63,986 bases of DNA from Actinomycetota bacterium (GCA_016781135.1 JADDQY010000090.1:1-63986); one strand, 5' to 3'. Shown: positions 41,947 to 52,117, counted from the first letter of the stretch. A program made the numbers and translations. The notes: a model not told the origin generated them from the sequence alone.

Positions 41947-42978
41947 TCAGTCGAACAGGCCGGGGGGTCCGCCCTGGGGCGCCGCAAGCCCCAGGCGGGA
42001 CCACGCCGCCGGGGTGGCCACCCGTCCCCGAGGAGTCCGCATGAGCAGACCCTGGCGGATGAGGAAGGGCTCGTAGACGTCTTCCACTGTCTCGGTGGGC
42101 TCGCTGACGCTGATGGCCAGCGTCGACAGCCCCACCGGTCCGCCGGCGAAGCGCTGGCACAGGGCCTCGAGGATCGCCCGGTCGACCTTGTCGAGCCCGA
42201 GCTCGTCGACCCCGAACACGGCCAACCCCTCGGCAGCGACAGCAGCATCGACCACCCCTTTGCCCCGCACCTCGGCGAAGTCGCGCACCCGGCGCAGCAG
42301 CCGGTTGGCGATGCGGGGGGTGCCCCGGGCCCTCCCGGCGATCTCTGCGGCGCCGTCGGTGGTGACCGGGACCCCGAGGATGGCGGCGGCCCGCAACACG
42401 ATGGTCTCGAGGTCGCCCGCCGGGTAGTGGTCGAGGCGCTCGACCAGGCCGAAGCGATCGCGCAACGGCCCGGTGATGAGCCCCGTCCGGGTGGTGGCAC
42501 CCACCAGGGTGAAGCGGGGCAACTCGAGGCGGATCGAACGGGCCGAGGGGCCCTGGCCCAGCACGATGTCGAGCTGGAAGTCCTCCATCGCCGGGTAGAG
42601 CACCTCCTCCACGGCCCGCGGGAGGCGGTGGACCTCGTCGACGAAGAGGACCTCACCTTCCTCGAGGTTGGTGAGGATGGCGGCCAGGTCGCCGGGGCGG
42701 GAGAGCGCCGGCCCCGAGGTGACGCGCAGGCCTACCTCCATCTCCGCGGCGACGATGCCGGCGAGCGTCGTCTTGCCCAACCCCGGGGGCCCGGCGAAGA
42801 GGAGGTGGTCAGCAGCCTGGCCCCGGAGACGGGCGGCCTCGAGGACGATCGACAGGTGTTGCTTGAGCTCGGCCTGGCCCACGAAGTCGACCAGGCGTCG
42901 AGGGCGCAACCCCGACTCCTCCACCTCGTCGCCATCGACGGCGGTGGCGGTGAGTGCCTCGTTGCGACCCGAGGTCAT
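41947..42978 (-). CDS. ruvB: Holliday junction branch-migration helicase RuvB
   Basis: This 343-residue AAA+ motor has Walker [21 protein letters not shown], Walker [11 protein letters not shown], sensor [20 protein letters not shown] and the arginine finger region [19 protein letters not shown]. It opens [19 protein letters not shown], as usual. It works with RuvA to move Holliday junctions cut by RuvC. The ATG at 42,978 overlaps the ruvA stop by four bases. Confidence 0.97.
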   Translation of the reverse strand: MTSGRNEALTATAVDGDEVEESGLRPRRLVDFVGQAELKQHLSIVLEAARLRGQAADHLLFAGPPGLGKTTLAGIVAAEMEVGLRVTSGPALSRPGDLAAILTNLEEGEVLFVDEVHRLPRAVEEVLYPAMEDFQLDIVLGQGPSARSIRLELPRFTLVGATTRTGLITGPLRDRFGLVERLDHYPAGDLETIVLRAAAILGVPVTTDGAAEIAGRARGTPRIANRLLRRVRDFAEVRGKGVVDAAVAAEGLAVFGVDELGLDKVDRAILEALCQRFAGGPVGLSTLAISVSEPTETVEDVYEPFLIRQGLLMRTPRGRVATPAAWSRLGLAAPQGGPPGLFD

Positions 42979-43595
42979 CGGGCCCCGCCGAGGTTGGCCA
43001 GCGCCGTTCTGAGCAGCTGTCCGGCGTCGTCGCCGTCGGGGAGGTCGCGCACCGCTTCGGCCACCTCGTCGGGACCGTAGCCCAAGGCGACCAGCGCTTG
43101 GCGCACGTCTGCCCTCGCCGAAGCGGGGGACCCGCCGTGTCCGGGCGCCTGCGTCGGCGGCGCCGGCAGGCCACCGACGGGGACGGCGGTGGCACCGAGG
43201 CGGTCCTTGAGCTCCAGCAACAAGCGGGCGGCGGTCTTGCGCCCCACGCCGGGCACCAGACACAACGCAGCGACGTCGTCGTCGGCGACCGCTCGGCGCA
43301 GGTCGTCGGGCCGGTGCACCGACAGCACCGCCAGAGCCAGCGCCGGCCCGACGCCGTGGGCTCCGATGAGCGCCTCGAAGCAGGCCCGCTCGTCGCGTGT
43401 GGCGAAGCCGTAGAGGGTGAGGGCGTCCTCCCTCACGGCCAGGTGGGTGTGGAGCACGACGTCGTCACCCGGTTCTCCGAGGCCGGGCACGGTGGGCGGC
43501 GGCACCAGCAACCGGTAGCCGACCCCGGCCACCTCCACCAGCACCGCCCCGTCGAGGCCGCGCTCGACGAGGGCCCCGCGCAGCGAGCCGATCAC
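42975..43595 (-). CDS. ruvA: Holliday junction DNA-binding protein RuvA
   Basis: This 206-residue tetrameric junction binder begins [20 protein letters not shown] and shows the two helix-hairpin-helix regions [17 protein letters not shown] and [21 protein letters not shown] flexible Pro/Gly linker leads to the C-terminal RuvB-binding helices ([20 protein letters not shown]). The GTG at 43,595 overlaps the ruvC stop by four bases. Confidence 0.96.
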   Translation of the reverse strand: MIGSLRGALVERGLDGAVLVEVAGVGYRLLVPPPTVPGLGEPGDDVVLHTHLAVREDALTLYGFATRDERACFEALIGAHGVGPALALAVLSVHRPDDLRRAVADDDVAALCLVPGVGRKTAARLLLELKDRLGATAVPVGGLPAPPTQAPGHGGSPASARADVRQALVALGYGPDEVAEAVRDLPDGDDAGQLLRTALANLGGAR

Positions 43596-44101
43596 CGGGC
43601 CGCCCGGTACGCCCGAGCAACGGTGGCCCGGAACGGCGCCATGGCGTGGTGGCACAGGGCCAGGGCCAGGGCGTCGGCCACGTCGGCCGGGTGGGGCCGC
43701 CGAGCGAGGCCGAGCTGGGCCTGGACCATGCGCTGCACCTGCTCCTTGGGCGCTCCGCCGAACCCGGTCACCGCCTGCTTGACCTCGTTGGCGGTGTACT
43801 GGGCCACACCACAGCCGGCGGCGGCGGCCTCGGCCAGGGCCAGGCCGCTGGCCTGGCCGACCGACATGGCGGTGCGGGCGTTGACCTGGAAGAAGACCCG
43901 CTCCACCGCTACCACCGCGGGCGCCAGGTCGGCGATCAGGCCCCGGAGGCCGCCCTGGAGCTGGGCCAGGCGATCAGGCAGCCCGTCGGCGGCCGACGTG
44001 GCCAACACCCCGGCCGCCACCGCCCGCAGGGCGGAACGCTCGCGCACCACCGCCCCGTAACCGCACCGGGTCAGCCCGGGGTCGATGCCGAGGACGAACA
44101 T
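43592..44101 (-). CDS. ruvC: Holliday junction resolvase RuvC
   Basis: This 169-residue endonuclease starts MFVLGIDPGLTRCGYG, giving the first catalytic Asp. Glu in VAVERVFFQVNARTAMSVGQ and the paired acidic residues in HPADVADALALALCH complete the four-residue site. It cuts junctions symmetrically after RuvAB migration. It lies between yebC (97-base gap) and ruvA, the standard order in actinobacteria. Confidence 0.96.
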   Translation of the reverse strand: MFVLGIDPGLTRCGYGAVVRERSALRAVAAGVLATSAADGLPDRLAQLQGGLRGLIADLAPAVVAVERVFFQVNARTAMSVGQASGLALAEAAAAGCGVAQYTANEVKQAVTGFGGAPKEQVQRMVQAQLGLARRPHPADVADALALALCHHAMAPFRATVARAYRAAR

Positions 44102-44197
44102 CGGTTCGTCACCGTAGCGGGCCGGTCCGCCCAGAGCGCGGATCGTCGGGGTCCGAGCACGTCCCCCTCGCCCACCGCTGACGAGGGGGAGGCCGAG

Positions 44198-44947
44198 TCA
44201 GGCCTCCACCGCTTGGAGCACGTCGTCGGGCACGTCGAAGTTGGCGTAGACGCCCTGCACGTCGTCGTGGTCGTCGAGGGCGTCGATGACCCGCAGCACC
44301 CGCTTGGCGTCGTCGCCCGATCCGAGCGGCACGGTCGTCGTGGGCACCATGGTCAGCTCGGCCGACTCCACCTCGATGTCCGCCTCCTGCAGGGCGGCGG
44401 TCACCGACCCGAGCGCCCCCGGCTCGCAGGTGATCCGCCAGGTGTCGCCCTCGGCAGTCAGATCGTCGGCCCCGGCCTCGAGGACGACGAGCATGAGCTC
44501 GTCCTCACTGACCCGGCCGGGCAGCAGCACCACACCCTTGCGCTCGAACTGCCAGGCCACCGCCCCGGGCTCGGCCAGCGACCCGCCGTTGCGAGTGAAC
44601 AGGGAGCGGATGTCGGCCCCGGTGCGGTTGCGGTTGTCGGTGAGCGCCTCGACGTAGACCGCCACCCCGCAGGGGGCGTAGCCCTCGTAGGACACCGGCT
44701 CGTAGCGCACGCCCTCGAGCTCGCCCGTGCCCCGCTTGATCGCTCGCTCGATGGTGTCGAGGGGCACCGAGGCGTCTCGGGCCTTCTGGTACATCGTGCG
44801 CAGGGTGGCGTTCGACTCGAGATCGCCACCTCCTTGACGGGCGGTGACCTCGACCTGGCGGATCAGCTTGGCGAAGAGCTTGCCTCGGGCTTTGTCCTTG
44901 GCCCCCTTCTGGTGCTTGATGCTGGCCCACTTGGAGTGACCGGACAT
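44198..44947 (-). CDS. yebC: YebC/PmpR-family regulatory protein
   Basis: This 249-residue protein begins MSGHSKWASIKHQKGAKDKA and contains LIRQVEVTARQGGGDLESNA, IKRGTGELEGVRYEPVSYEG and FTRNGGSLAEPGAVAWQFER, all diagnostic. The family includes DNA-binding regulators and, in some members, factors that relieve ribosome stalling at prolines. An AGAAAGGATGG site precedes the ATG at 44,947. Its start lies inside the 3' end of pdxT (85-base overlap). Confidence 0.96.
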   Translation of the reverse strand: MSGHSKWASIKHQKGAKDKARGKLFAKLIRQVEVTARQGGGDLESNATLRTMYQKARDASVPLDTIERAIKRGTGELEGVRYEPVSYEGYAPCGVAVYVEALTDNRNRTGADIRSLFTRNGGSLAEPGAVAWQFERKGVVLLPGRVSEDELMLVVLEAGADDLTAEGDTWRITCEPGALGSVTAALQEADIEVESAELTMVPTTTVPLGSGDDAKRVLRVIDALDDHDDVQGVYANFDVPDDVLQAVEA

Positions 44948-45540
44948 GGAATTTCCATCCTTTCTAGGAACAGCTGGTGGATGCGCTGGTCGCCTCCGAG
45001 CTCCGGGTGGAAAGAGCACACGACGACAGAGCCGGCGGCGCAGAGCACCGGGCCCTGCTCGACGCGCGCCAGCACCTCGACCCCGTCACCGACCCGCTCC
45101 ACCACGGGGGCCCGGATGAACACCGCCGGGAACGGGCCACCGGCGAGCCCGTCGACGTCGAGGTCGGCTTCGAACGAGTCGCGCTGGCGCCCAAAGGCGT
45201 TCCGGCGCACCGCGAGGTCGATGATCCCGAGGCTGCGCTGGTCGGGGCGGCCGTCGAGCACCTCGGTGGCGCTCAGGATCATCCCTGCGCAGGTGCCGAG
45301 CACGGGGAGCCCCTCGGCCACCCGCTCTTCGAGGGGCCGCTGCAGCCCCGAGGAGTCGAGCAGCATCGACATCGTGGTCGACTCCCCGCCGGGCACGACC
45401 AGGGCGTCGATGCCGGCCAGGTCGGCGGGCTGGCGGACCTCGACGGGATGGGCGCCGAGCTCAGCGAGGGCGGACGCGTGCAGCCGGGCGGCGCCCTGCA
45501 AGGCCAGCACGCCCACGCGGGGGGCGATGGCGGCTCGCAC
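44863..45540 (-). CDS. pdxT: pyridoxal 5'-phosphate synthase glutaminase subunit PdxT
   Basis: This class I glutaminase supplies ammonia to PdxS for PLP synthesis. The 225-residue product has VGVLALQGAARLHASALAEL, VVPGGESTTMSMLLDSSGL, the nucleophile cysteine in VLGTCAGMIL and the His-Glu pair in SFHPELGGDQR. The family normally stops soon after RIHQLFLER. Here about 25 extra residues, Pro/Ser/Arg-rich, run into the yebC start, giving an 85-base overlap. A lost stop codon is likely. It follows pdxS by 30 bases. Confidence 0.93.
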   Translation of the reverse strand: MRAAIAPRVGVLALQGAARLHASALAELGAHPVEVRQPADLAGIDALVVPGGESTTMSMLLDSSGLQRPLEERVAEGLPVLGTCAGMILSATEVLDGRPDQRSLGIIDLAVRRNAFGRQRDSFEADLDVDGLAGGPFPAVFIRAPVVERVGDGVEVLARVEQGPVLCAAGSVVVCSFHPELGGDQRIHQLFLERMEIPCPVTPSGPASSTRRGPRTKPEASSSPS

Positions 45541-45570
45541 CTGGCGGCCTCCCAGCCCGGACGCTCACGG

Positions 45571-46476
45571 CTACCAGCCCCGCTCGGCCAGCTTGGTGTC
45601 GAGGTCGCCGACTTCGAGGCCAGGCATGGCGGCGCCGAGGCCGCGGCTCACCTTGGCCACCAACTCGGCGTCAGCGAAGTGAGTGGTGGCCTCGACGATG
45701 GCCCGAGCGGTCCGCGGCGGGTCGGCGCTCTTGAAGATGCCCGAGCCGACGAACACCGCCTGGGCACCGAGCTGCATGACCAGCGAGGCGTCGGCCGGCG
45801 TGGCGATGCCGCCGGCGCAGAACAAGGGGACGGGCAGGATGCCGCTGCCGGCGACCTCTTGAACCAGCCCGACGGGGGCGCCCAGGCGCTTGGCCCAGTC
45901 GTAGAGCTCGGCGGCGTCGGCCACACCGAGGCGCCGCAGGTCGCCGAGGATCGAACGTAGGTGGCGCACCGCCTCGACGATGTTGCCGGTGCCGGCCTCG
46001 CCCTTGGAGCGGATCATGGCCGCGCCCTCGCTGATCCGCCGCAGCGCCTCGCCCAGGCTGGTGGCACCGCACACGAAGGGCACGGTGAAGGCCCACTTGT
46101 CGATGTGGTGGGCCTCGTCGGCGGGGGTCAGCACTTCGGACTCGTCGATGAAGTCGACCCCCAGGGCTTCGAGGACCTGGGCCTCGGCGAAGTGACCGAT
46201 GCGGGCCTTGGCCATCACCGGGATGGTGACCGCCGCCTTGATCCCCTCGATGAGCGCCGGATCGCTCATCCGGGCGACCCCACCGTCGCGGCGGATGTCG
46301 GCAGGCACCCGCTCCAGCGCCATCACCGCCACCGCTCCGGCGTCTTCGGCCACCTTGGCCTGCTCGGCGTCGACCACGTCCATGATCACGCCGCCCTCGA
46401 GCATCGCGGCCAGCCCCCGCTTGAGCCGGTCCGTGCCCGTCGATGCCCGGGGAGTTGATTCGGGAGCAGCTGTCAT
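45571..46476 (-). CDS. pdxS: pyridoxal 5'-phosphate synthase subunit PdxS
   Basis: This 301-residue TIM-barrel synthase makes PLP from ribose 5-phosphate, glyceraldehyde 3-phosphate and ammonia. Diagnostic parts are [40 protein letters not shown], the catalytic Lys in [15 protein letters not shown] and FAGSGI-type ending [15 protein letters not shown]. The start is the ATG at 46,476; an upstream frame start at 46,506 is unneeded. It lies first in pdxS-pdxT-yebC-ruvCAB, an order common in actinobacteria. Confidence 0.97.
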   Translation of the reverse strand: MTAAPESTPRASTGTDRLKRGLAAMLEGGVIMDVVDAEQAKVAEDAGAVAVMALERVPADIRRDGGVARMSDPALIEGIKAAVTIPVMAKARIGHFAEAQVLEALGVDFIDESEVLTPADEAHHIDKWAFTVPFVCGATSLGEALRRISEGAAMIRSKGEAGTGNIVEAVRHLRSILGDLRRLGVADAAELYDWAKRLGAPVGLVQEVAGSGILPVPLFCAGGIATPADASLVMQLGAQAVFVGSGIFKSADPPRTARAIVEATTHFADAELVAKVSRGLGAAMPGLEVGDLDTKLAERGW

Positions 46477-46608
46477 CCGTCCAGTGTACGAGCCCGGCCC
46501 GAGCATGATCCCCTCAGTTCTCGGCCGGTGACTCGCGCTCGACGCCTCGTGGGCACCTCTGCACCTCCACGGCGGCGAACGCCCACAGAGTCGAGGAGCG
46601 AGGGGTGC

Positions 46609-47649
46609 TCATCTCGGCCACGACGTCGTGCCCGTCGATCCGACCTCGGGCGAGATTCGTCGCACAGCTCCCGACGAGGGGTGCAAGCGCCAGCCTCGAA
46701 CGGGGCTGTCGGGCTCGGCCAGCGCCACCACCGCCCCGCCGAAGCCCCCACCGGTGAGGCGGGCGCCGTAGACCCCCGGCGTGCCCGCCAGCTCGGTCAC
46801 CAACCGGTCGAGAACCGGCGTCGACACCTCCATGTCGTCGCGCAGGCTGGCGTGGCTTGCGCCCATCAGGGCCCCGGCTGTGGCCAGGTCACCCGAGCGG
46901 AGGCAGTCGACGAAGCGAGCGACGCGCTCGTTCTCGCCCACCACGTGTCGGGCCCGCCGGCGCACCAGCTCGTCGTCGAGGGTGGCCACGTCGGCAAGCG
47001 AGGCCTCCCGCAGCGGGCCGATGAGCCGGGCGGCGGCCTCGCAGTCGGCCCGCCGCTCGGCGTACGCCGACCCGGCGAGGGTCCGGCTGGCCCCGGAGTC
47101 GACGACCACCACCTCGACCTCAGCGGGCACCACCACCGGGGTCACCTCCAGCGACGTGCAATCGATGAGCAGCGCGTGGCCGGCGACGCCGGCCGCCGAC
47201 ACCAACTGGTCCATCACTCCCGAGGGCACGCCACTGGCGACATGCTCGGCCCGCTGGCAGGCCAGGGCCAGCTCGAGCGCCGACCCCTCGAAGCCGAGCG
47301 CCAACGCCACCGCCACCTCGAGGGCGGCGCTCGACGACAGTCCCACCCCTACCGGCAACGAGGTCTGCACGGTGCCCGTCGCTCCCGTGGTGGGCCGCAG
47401 CACGGCCACCACGCCGGCCACGTAGCGGGCCCACGGGGGCCAGACGGCTGCGGGCTCGGCGACGGCGAGGTCGACCACCGCGGACTGGGGCTCGACCGAG
47501 GATCGCAGCTCCACACGGTGGCCGCCGTGGTCGACCTCCACGGTGGTGCCCCACTCGATGGCCATGGGCAGCACGAGGCCGCCGGTGTAGTCGGTGTGGT
47601 CACCGATGAGGTTGACCCGACCGGGAGCGTGCGCTTGGACCACGGGCAT
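46609..47649 (-). CDS. galK: galactokinase
   Basis: Galactokinase makes galactose 1-phosphate in the Leloir pathway. This 346-residue GHMP kinase has the sugar-binding APGRVNLIGDHTDYTGGLVL, the phosphate loop SLPVGVGLSSSAALEVAVAL and the C-terminal GARLTGGGFGGAVVALAE. The catalytic Asp lies in PSGVMDQLVSAAG. The start is the ATG at 47,649; upstream codons lack family match. galT lies 4.5 kb away on the other strand. Confidence 0.94.
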   Translation of the reverse strand: MPVVQAHAPGRVNLIGDHTDYTGGLVLPMAIEWGTTVEVDHGGHRVELRSSVEPQSAVVDLAVAEPAAVWPPWARYVAGVVAVLRPTTGATGTVQTSLPVGVGLSSSAALEVAVALALGFEGSALELALACQRAEHVASGVPSGVMDQLVSAAGVAGHALLIDCTSLEVTPVVVPAEVEVVVVDSGASRTLAGSAYAERRADCEAAARLIGPLREASLADVATLDDELVRRRARHVVGENERVARFVDCLRSGDLATAGALMGASHASLRDDMEVSTPVLDRLVTELAGTPGVYGARLTGGGFGGAVVALAEPDSPVRGWRLHPSSGAVRRISPEVGSTGTTSWPR

Positions 47650-47868
47650 GGCCACCGATGGTACGAACGGCGCTGTCAGGACCCTCCAGCCTTCTGCCGC
47701 GCCGACGGCGCCGAGATCGGCCGCTCGGACCGGCGGAGACAGGGCGCTCCCGGCCCCGCGGTTTCGGGTTCCGGTCACGCGGGGTAGTGGCCGGGCGGTT
47801 CCGTCCCGCGGCCACAGTCACCGGACACGTTGTCACCACCGAGGGCTCGGCCCCACGAAGGAGTATGC

Positions 47869-49005
47869 ATGGCACTAGAGCAACCGCCCGAGCTGGTCGT
47901 GTTCTCCCACCTGCGGTGGACGTTCGTGTGGCAACGACCACAGCACCTCGTGTCCCGGCTGGCCCGCCAGCGGCCCACCTGGTTCGTCGAAGAACCGGTG
48001 ACGAGCGATGTCCCTGCTCCCCGCTTGTGCCGGGAGCACCACGGCGACATCACCCGGGTGTGGCTGGAGGTCCCGCCCAGCGAGGGCAACGTCCTGTTCG
48101 ACAGCCAGGGCTACGCCGATGAGCTCGGCGAGCTGCTCGGCGAGAACGACGACCGGACGGTGTGGCTCTACACCCCGATGGCACTGTCGATTGCCCGCGC
48201 CCTGAACCCAGCCACGTTGGTCTACGACGTGATGGACGACCTGGCTTCGTTCCGTGGTGCGCCTGCCGCTTTGAGCCTGCGCCACCGGCAAGCGCTGCGC
48301 GAGGCCGACGTCGTCTTCACCGGCGGCCGATCGCTGCACCAGGGCGTCCTCCAGCACCGGCCGCACCAGACCCACCTGTTCGCCAGCGGTGTCGAGCCCG
48401 AACACTTCTCCCCGGCTCGACGCCTGCGGTCGTCACGATGCAAGCGGGACGGGGTCGAGCGGCGGCCGGTGTGCGGCTACGTCGGCGTGATCGACGAACG
48501 CGTCGACCTGGATCTGGTCGCCGACTTGGCGGCGGCGCTGCCCGACTGGGACCTGCGCATGGTGGGACCGGTCGTCAAGATCCACCCGGAGACGTTGCCC
48601 CAGGCACCGAACCTCACCTACCCGGGCCCGGTGCGCTACCAGGACCTCCCGGTGGCCTTGGCTGGCTTCGACGTGGCTCTCATGCCCTTCGCCCTCAACG
48701 AGGCGACCCGCTCGATCAGCCCGACCAAGACCCTCGAGTACCTCGCCGCCGGGTTGCCCGTGGTGTCGACACGGGTGCCCGACGTGGTGGCCGACCACAA
48801 GGGCGTGGTCGAGCTCGAAGACGACGGGGAGGGCTTCGCCGTTGCCTGCCGCCGCCTGCACCGCCAGGCGCCGGCGGCCCGAGAGGCGGTCGCCGCGTCG
48901 GTGCTGGCCCGGACCCACTGGAACACCATCGCCGAACGGATGGACAACCTGATGGTGAGGGCCGGCTCCGCAGCGGGCACCGGCTCGCGCGAAGACACGG
49001 GGTGA
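47869..49005 (+). CDS. glycosyltransferase (GT4-like, GT-B fold)
   Basis: This 378-residue product starts at the ATG at 47,869 behind GAAGGAG. It resembles actinobacterial transferases with LVVFSHLRWTFVWQRPQHLV at the N-terminus, LVYDVMDDLASFRGAP and TGGRSLHQ. The sugar-nucleotide side shows VCGYVGVIDERVDLDLVADL, LMPFALNEATRSISPTKTLE and YLAAGLPVVSTRVPDVV. It probably adds sugar to a cell-wall or lipid acceptor. Related genes are usually followed by a UDP-galactopyranose mutase-like flavoprotein, and only a relic of such a gene follows here. Confidence 0.88.
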   Translation: MALEQPPELVVFSHLRWTFVWQRPQHLVSRLARQRPTWFVEEPVTSDVPAPRLCREHHGDITRVWLEVPPSEGNVLFDSQGYADELGELLGENDDRTVWLYTPMALSIARALNPATLVYDVMDDLASFRGAPAALSLRHRQALREADVVFTGGRSLHQGVLQHRPHQTHLFASGVEPEHFSPARRLRSSRCKRDGVERRPVCGYVGVIDERVDLDLVADLAAALPDWDLRMVGPVVKIHPETLPQAPNLTYPGPVRYQDLPVALAGFDVALMPFALNEATRSISPTKTLEYLAAGLPVVSTRVPDVVADHKGVVELEDDGEGFAVACRRLHRQAPAAREAVAASVLARTHWNTIAERMDNLMVRAGSAAGTGSREDTG

Positions 49006-49220
49006 AGCCCGACCCTCGCGTCGTCATCATCGCAGCAGGCCCCACCGGCCTCGCAACGAGCCACCGCCCCGGGTGATCGACGGTTGATCGACGATCGGCT
49101 CATGACGAGAGCGACTGGGAGCTGGTGGCGACCAGGTGGTTCGACCACGTCTTGTCGGGCGAGCCCGAGACGGTGTGGATCTCCCGCGGCGAGGGCGACG
49201 AGGGCGGCGGTATTCGCTGA
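49002..49220 (+). pseudogene. relic of an FAD-dependent oxidoreductase (UDP-galactopyranose mutase-like)
   Basis: The GTG at 49,002 overlaps the transferase stop and opens VKPDPRVVIIAAGPTGLATS, a dinucleotide-binding start with Ala in place of the first Gly. A TGA follows at 49,074. The same frame then stays open for 47 codons, including ESDWELVATRWFDHVLSG and VWISRGEGDEGGGIR, and ends at 49,220. Beginning and end are both acid- and Trp-rich fragments of one protein with the middle deleted, or the second part is unrelated. The relic status is clear; the family call is probable only. Confidence 0.5.
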
Positions 49221-49324
49221 CGCCACTTGCCGCTGCCGGCGAAGGCCATCACTGCCGCGGCCCCCGGGGGAGCGCACGCAGGCGTAGGGTCGTGCACCCC
49301 GAGCACGGTCATGGTGATGATGCG

Positions 49325-52117
49325 ATGAGCACCCTCGAGTTCGACGACTGGCGCACCGCCTCCCTGGACGGCGAGTGGGACTTCTACCCTGGCAACCACC
49401 AGCTGGCCGACCTCGACCGAACCGCCCCCCAGGCGATCCGGGTCCCCGGCCTTTGGGAGGCGCAGGGCTACCTCGACCTCGACGGCACGGCCTGGTACCG
49501 GCGGCGCTTCCGCCTCGACGACATCTCCGGCGGCTGGACCCTGCGCTTCGCCGCGGTGATGGACCTGTCCGAGGTGTACCTGAACGGCCGCTCCCTCGGC
49601 GGTCACGACCAGCCCTTCACCCCCTTCGAGGTCGACCCTGGCCCGGCGCTCGGGGAGGACAACGACCTGGCCGTGCGGGTCGAAGACCCTGCTCTCGACG
49701 ACGAGCGTCACCTGCGCATGGCGCACGGCAAGCAGGGTTGGGCCAACCACGTGTTCCCGAGCCGACCCAGCCTCTACATGACCTACGGGGGCATCTGGCA
49801 GCCGGTCACCCTGCGGCGCCACGGCCCAGCGGTGCTCGCCGACGTTTTCGTCAACGGCGATCCCGACGACCTGGTGGTGATCGTGGAGGTCGAGAACAGG
49901 GGCCCAGCGGTGGACGCCCGGCTGGGGGTACGCACGCTCGGCCTCGTCCGGGAGCTCGAACTGCAGCTCGACGCCAACACCTGCCACCGCTTCGAGGTCG
50001 GCTTCGGCGTCACCGAGGCGCTTCGCTGGCGCCCGGAGAGCCCCCACCTCCACCAGGCCCTCGTCGACCTTCGGGCGGGAGACGTGTTGAGCGATTCGCG
50101 AGCCGTGCGCTACGGGCTGCGCACGGTCCGGATCGAGGGTCGTCAGATGCTCGTCAACGACCAGCCCTATCGCATGAAGAGCGTGCTCGTGCAGGGCTTC
50201 GGGGCCGACGAGCTCTACGCCGAACCCAGCCGGCCCCAGATCGAGCGCGAGGTGGCGGCGGCCCGGGAGATGGGGTTCAACACCCTGCGCCTGCACATCA
50301 AGGCCTTCGACCCGGCGTACCTCGACGTGTGCGACGAGGTCGGCATGCTGTTGCACTGCGACATCCCCGTGGCCGAACCGATCGTCCACGAGGAGATGGG
50401 CGGCGACACCGAGCTCACCCGGCGCAGCGTCGCCGCCGCTCGCCAGCAGGTGCGGCGGGACCGCAACCACCCGAGCATCGTGTTGTGGTCGGCGATGAAC
50501 GAGGTGTGCCTCGAGCGCTTCGAAGCCCGGGGGTGGCCGGGCTACGAGGCCTTCGTGCGGACCGTCGCCGGCGCGGTGCGCGACGAGGACCCCACCCGGG
50601 CGATCATCGAGAACGACTGGATCGAGCCCGAAGCCGACCGCGTGTTCGTCTCGCCCATCCTCACCGCCCACTGGTACGGCCGGTTGCACCGCGAGTACCT
50701 CGACAAGATCGAACGCCGATCGTCGCAGTGGGCGGACCTGCCCCGCCCACTGTTCGTCACCGAGTTCGGGGACTGGGGCCTGCCCGACATGCCCGTGCTC
50801 CCCGACCCCCCGTTCTGGGACGCGCGCGAGACCTACGCCTCGTCGCTGGCTCGGACCCGGTGGCCGGCGAGCGTGGCCCGGTTCGTGCAGGAGACCCAGC
50901 GCTACCAGGGCATCTCCGACCGACTGCAGGCGGAGGTGTTCCGCCGCCACGACCACATCGGGGGTTACTGCGTCACCGAGCTGACCGACGTGCCCCAGGA
51001 GCTCAACGGCCTGCTCGACCTGCACCGCCGCCCCAAGCCCATCGCCGTGGCCGAGCTGACCCGGGCGAACCAGACGGTGCTGCCGATGCTGCGCCTGCAC
51101 AGCCTGGTGGTGCCCGCCGGAGGCCTGCTACGGGCGCCGCTCCACGTCGCCAACGACGGGGGCCCGCTCGACGACGTGACTGTGGAGGCCCGATTCGGTG
51201 AGTCGGTGGGCAGTATGACCCTGGATGAGCTGCTGGCTGTAGACACCCGGTCTCTCCCCGCCGCCCAAGTGGAGGCCCGGTTCCGGGAGACGGTGGCCGA
51301 GCGGCGTCTCGGCTCCCTGCCGAGCCACCAGGCGAGCGCATGCGGCCACCTCGATGTGGTGGCCCCCGAGGTACCGGGAACCCACGACCTCGTGCTGCGG
51401 CTGTTCGAGGGCAAAGTGCAGGTGGCCGAGAACCGCTATCCGATCCACGTGGTGGTCCACCCGCCCGTCCCCGTACCGGTGCGGCTGGTGGGCGGGGGCC
51501 CGACCGTCGAGGCCCTCCGCCTGGTCGGCGCCGAGCCCGACGACGACGGGGTCACCGTGGTGGCCGAGGGAGCCCTCGACGCCGCTGCCGGCGACGACCT
51601 CGGCCGACGCCTGGAACGGGGCGAGGTGGTCCTCGTGCTGGCGCAGACGACCGCCGCCGCCAAGCACTTCCCGGTCCCGGTCGACCTGGCCGAGCTGGCC
51701 ACCGCCTGGGGGTCCACCGACTTCCGCTTCTCGACCGACCACGGCGCCATCCCGTCGCTGCCCCGCCGTACCGTGCTGGTGGCCGAGGACTCGACCGTCC
51801 AGGCGACGGTCGTGGTCGCCGGCGTCGACGGCCAGCCGTTCCCGGACACGCCCGTGATCATCGCCTACAAGCCCGTGCCGGGCGCCCTGACCGGCACGGT
51901 GCTCGGCTCCCACGCCGTCGCCTCCGGCCGCCTGGTGTTCTGCCAGTACCGCCTGTCGGCCCGCGCCGCGTCCGGTGACGCCGCCGCCTGCGCCCTGCTC
52001 GCCGACCTGCTGCGCTGGGCGAGCGAGCCGCAAGCGGTGATGGGTCGCCACGAGCATCTCAAGGACGACGGGCGCCGGCTGCTCGAGTACGGGTGGCGCG
52101 ACGAGGTGGCCCGGTGA
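49325..52117 (+). CDS. glycoside hydrolase family 2 protein (beta-galactosidase/glucuronidase-like)
   Basis: This 930-residue enzyme has the GH2 order: sugar-binding jelly roll (SLDGEWDFYPGNHQ to GGIWQPVTLRRHGP, 1 to about 170), Ig-like domain, and TIM barrel. The acid/base Glu is in IVLWSAMNEVCLE and the nucleophile in PLFVTEFGDWG. RDRNHPSIVLW is diagnostic. The last third (about 600-930) holds extra beta domains of unknown role. No signal peptide is seen, so it acts in the cytoplasm. Its stop overlaps galT (GTGA), which suggests that it releases galactose from a glycoside. Confidence 0.9.
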   Translation: MSTLEFDDWRTASLDGEWDFYPGNHQLADLDRTAPQAIRVPGLWEAQGYLDLDGTAWYRRRFRLDDISGGWTLRFAAVMDLSEVYLNGRSLGGHDQPFTPFEVDPGPALGEDNDLAVRVEDPALDDERHLRMAHGKQGWANHVFPSRPSLYMTYGGIWQPVTLRRHGPAVLADVFVNGDPDDLVVIVEVENRGPAVDARLGVRTLGLVRELELQLDANTCHRFEVGFGVTEALRWRPESPHLHQALVDLRAGDVLSDSRAVRYGLRTVRIEGRQMLVNDQPYRMKSVLVQGFGADELYAEPSRPQIEREVAAAREMGFNTLRLHIKAFDPAYLDVCDEVGMLLHCDIPVAEPIVHEEMGGDTELTRRSVAAARQQVRRDRNHPSIVLWSAMNEVCLERFEARGWPGYEAFVRTVAGAVRDEDPTRAIIENDWIEPEADRVFVSPILTAHWYGRLHREYLDKIERRSSQWADLPRPLFVTEFGDWGLPDMPVLPDPPFWDARETYASSLARTRWPASVARFVQETQRYQGISDRLQAEVFRRHDHIGGYCVTELTDVPQELNGLLDLHRRPKPIAVAELTRANQTVLPMLRLHSLVVPAGGLLRAPLHVANDGGPLDDVTVEARFGESVGSMTLDELLAVDTRSLPAAQVEARFRETVAERRLGSLPSHQASACGHLDVVAPEVPGTHDLVLRLFEGKVQVAENRYPIHVVVHPPVPVPVRLVGGGPTVEALRLVGAEPDDDGVTVVAEGALDAAAGDDLGRRLERGEVVLVLAQTTAAAKHFPVPVDLAELATAWGSTDFRFSTDHGAIPSLPRRTVLVAEDSTVQATVVVAGVDGQPFPDTPVIIAYKPVPGALTGTVLGSHAVASGRLVFCQYRLSARAASGDAAACALLADLLRWASEPQAVMGRHEHLKDDGRRLLEYGWRDEVAR

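Noticed and set aside
49100..51100. 666-codon - frame opposite the GH2 gene
   Set aside because: His/Val/Gly-rich shadow; the + strand carries both GH2 catalytic glutamates.
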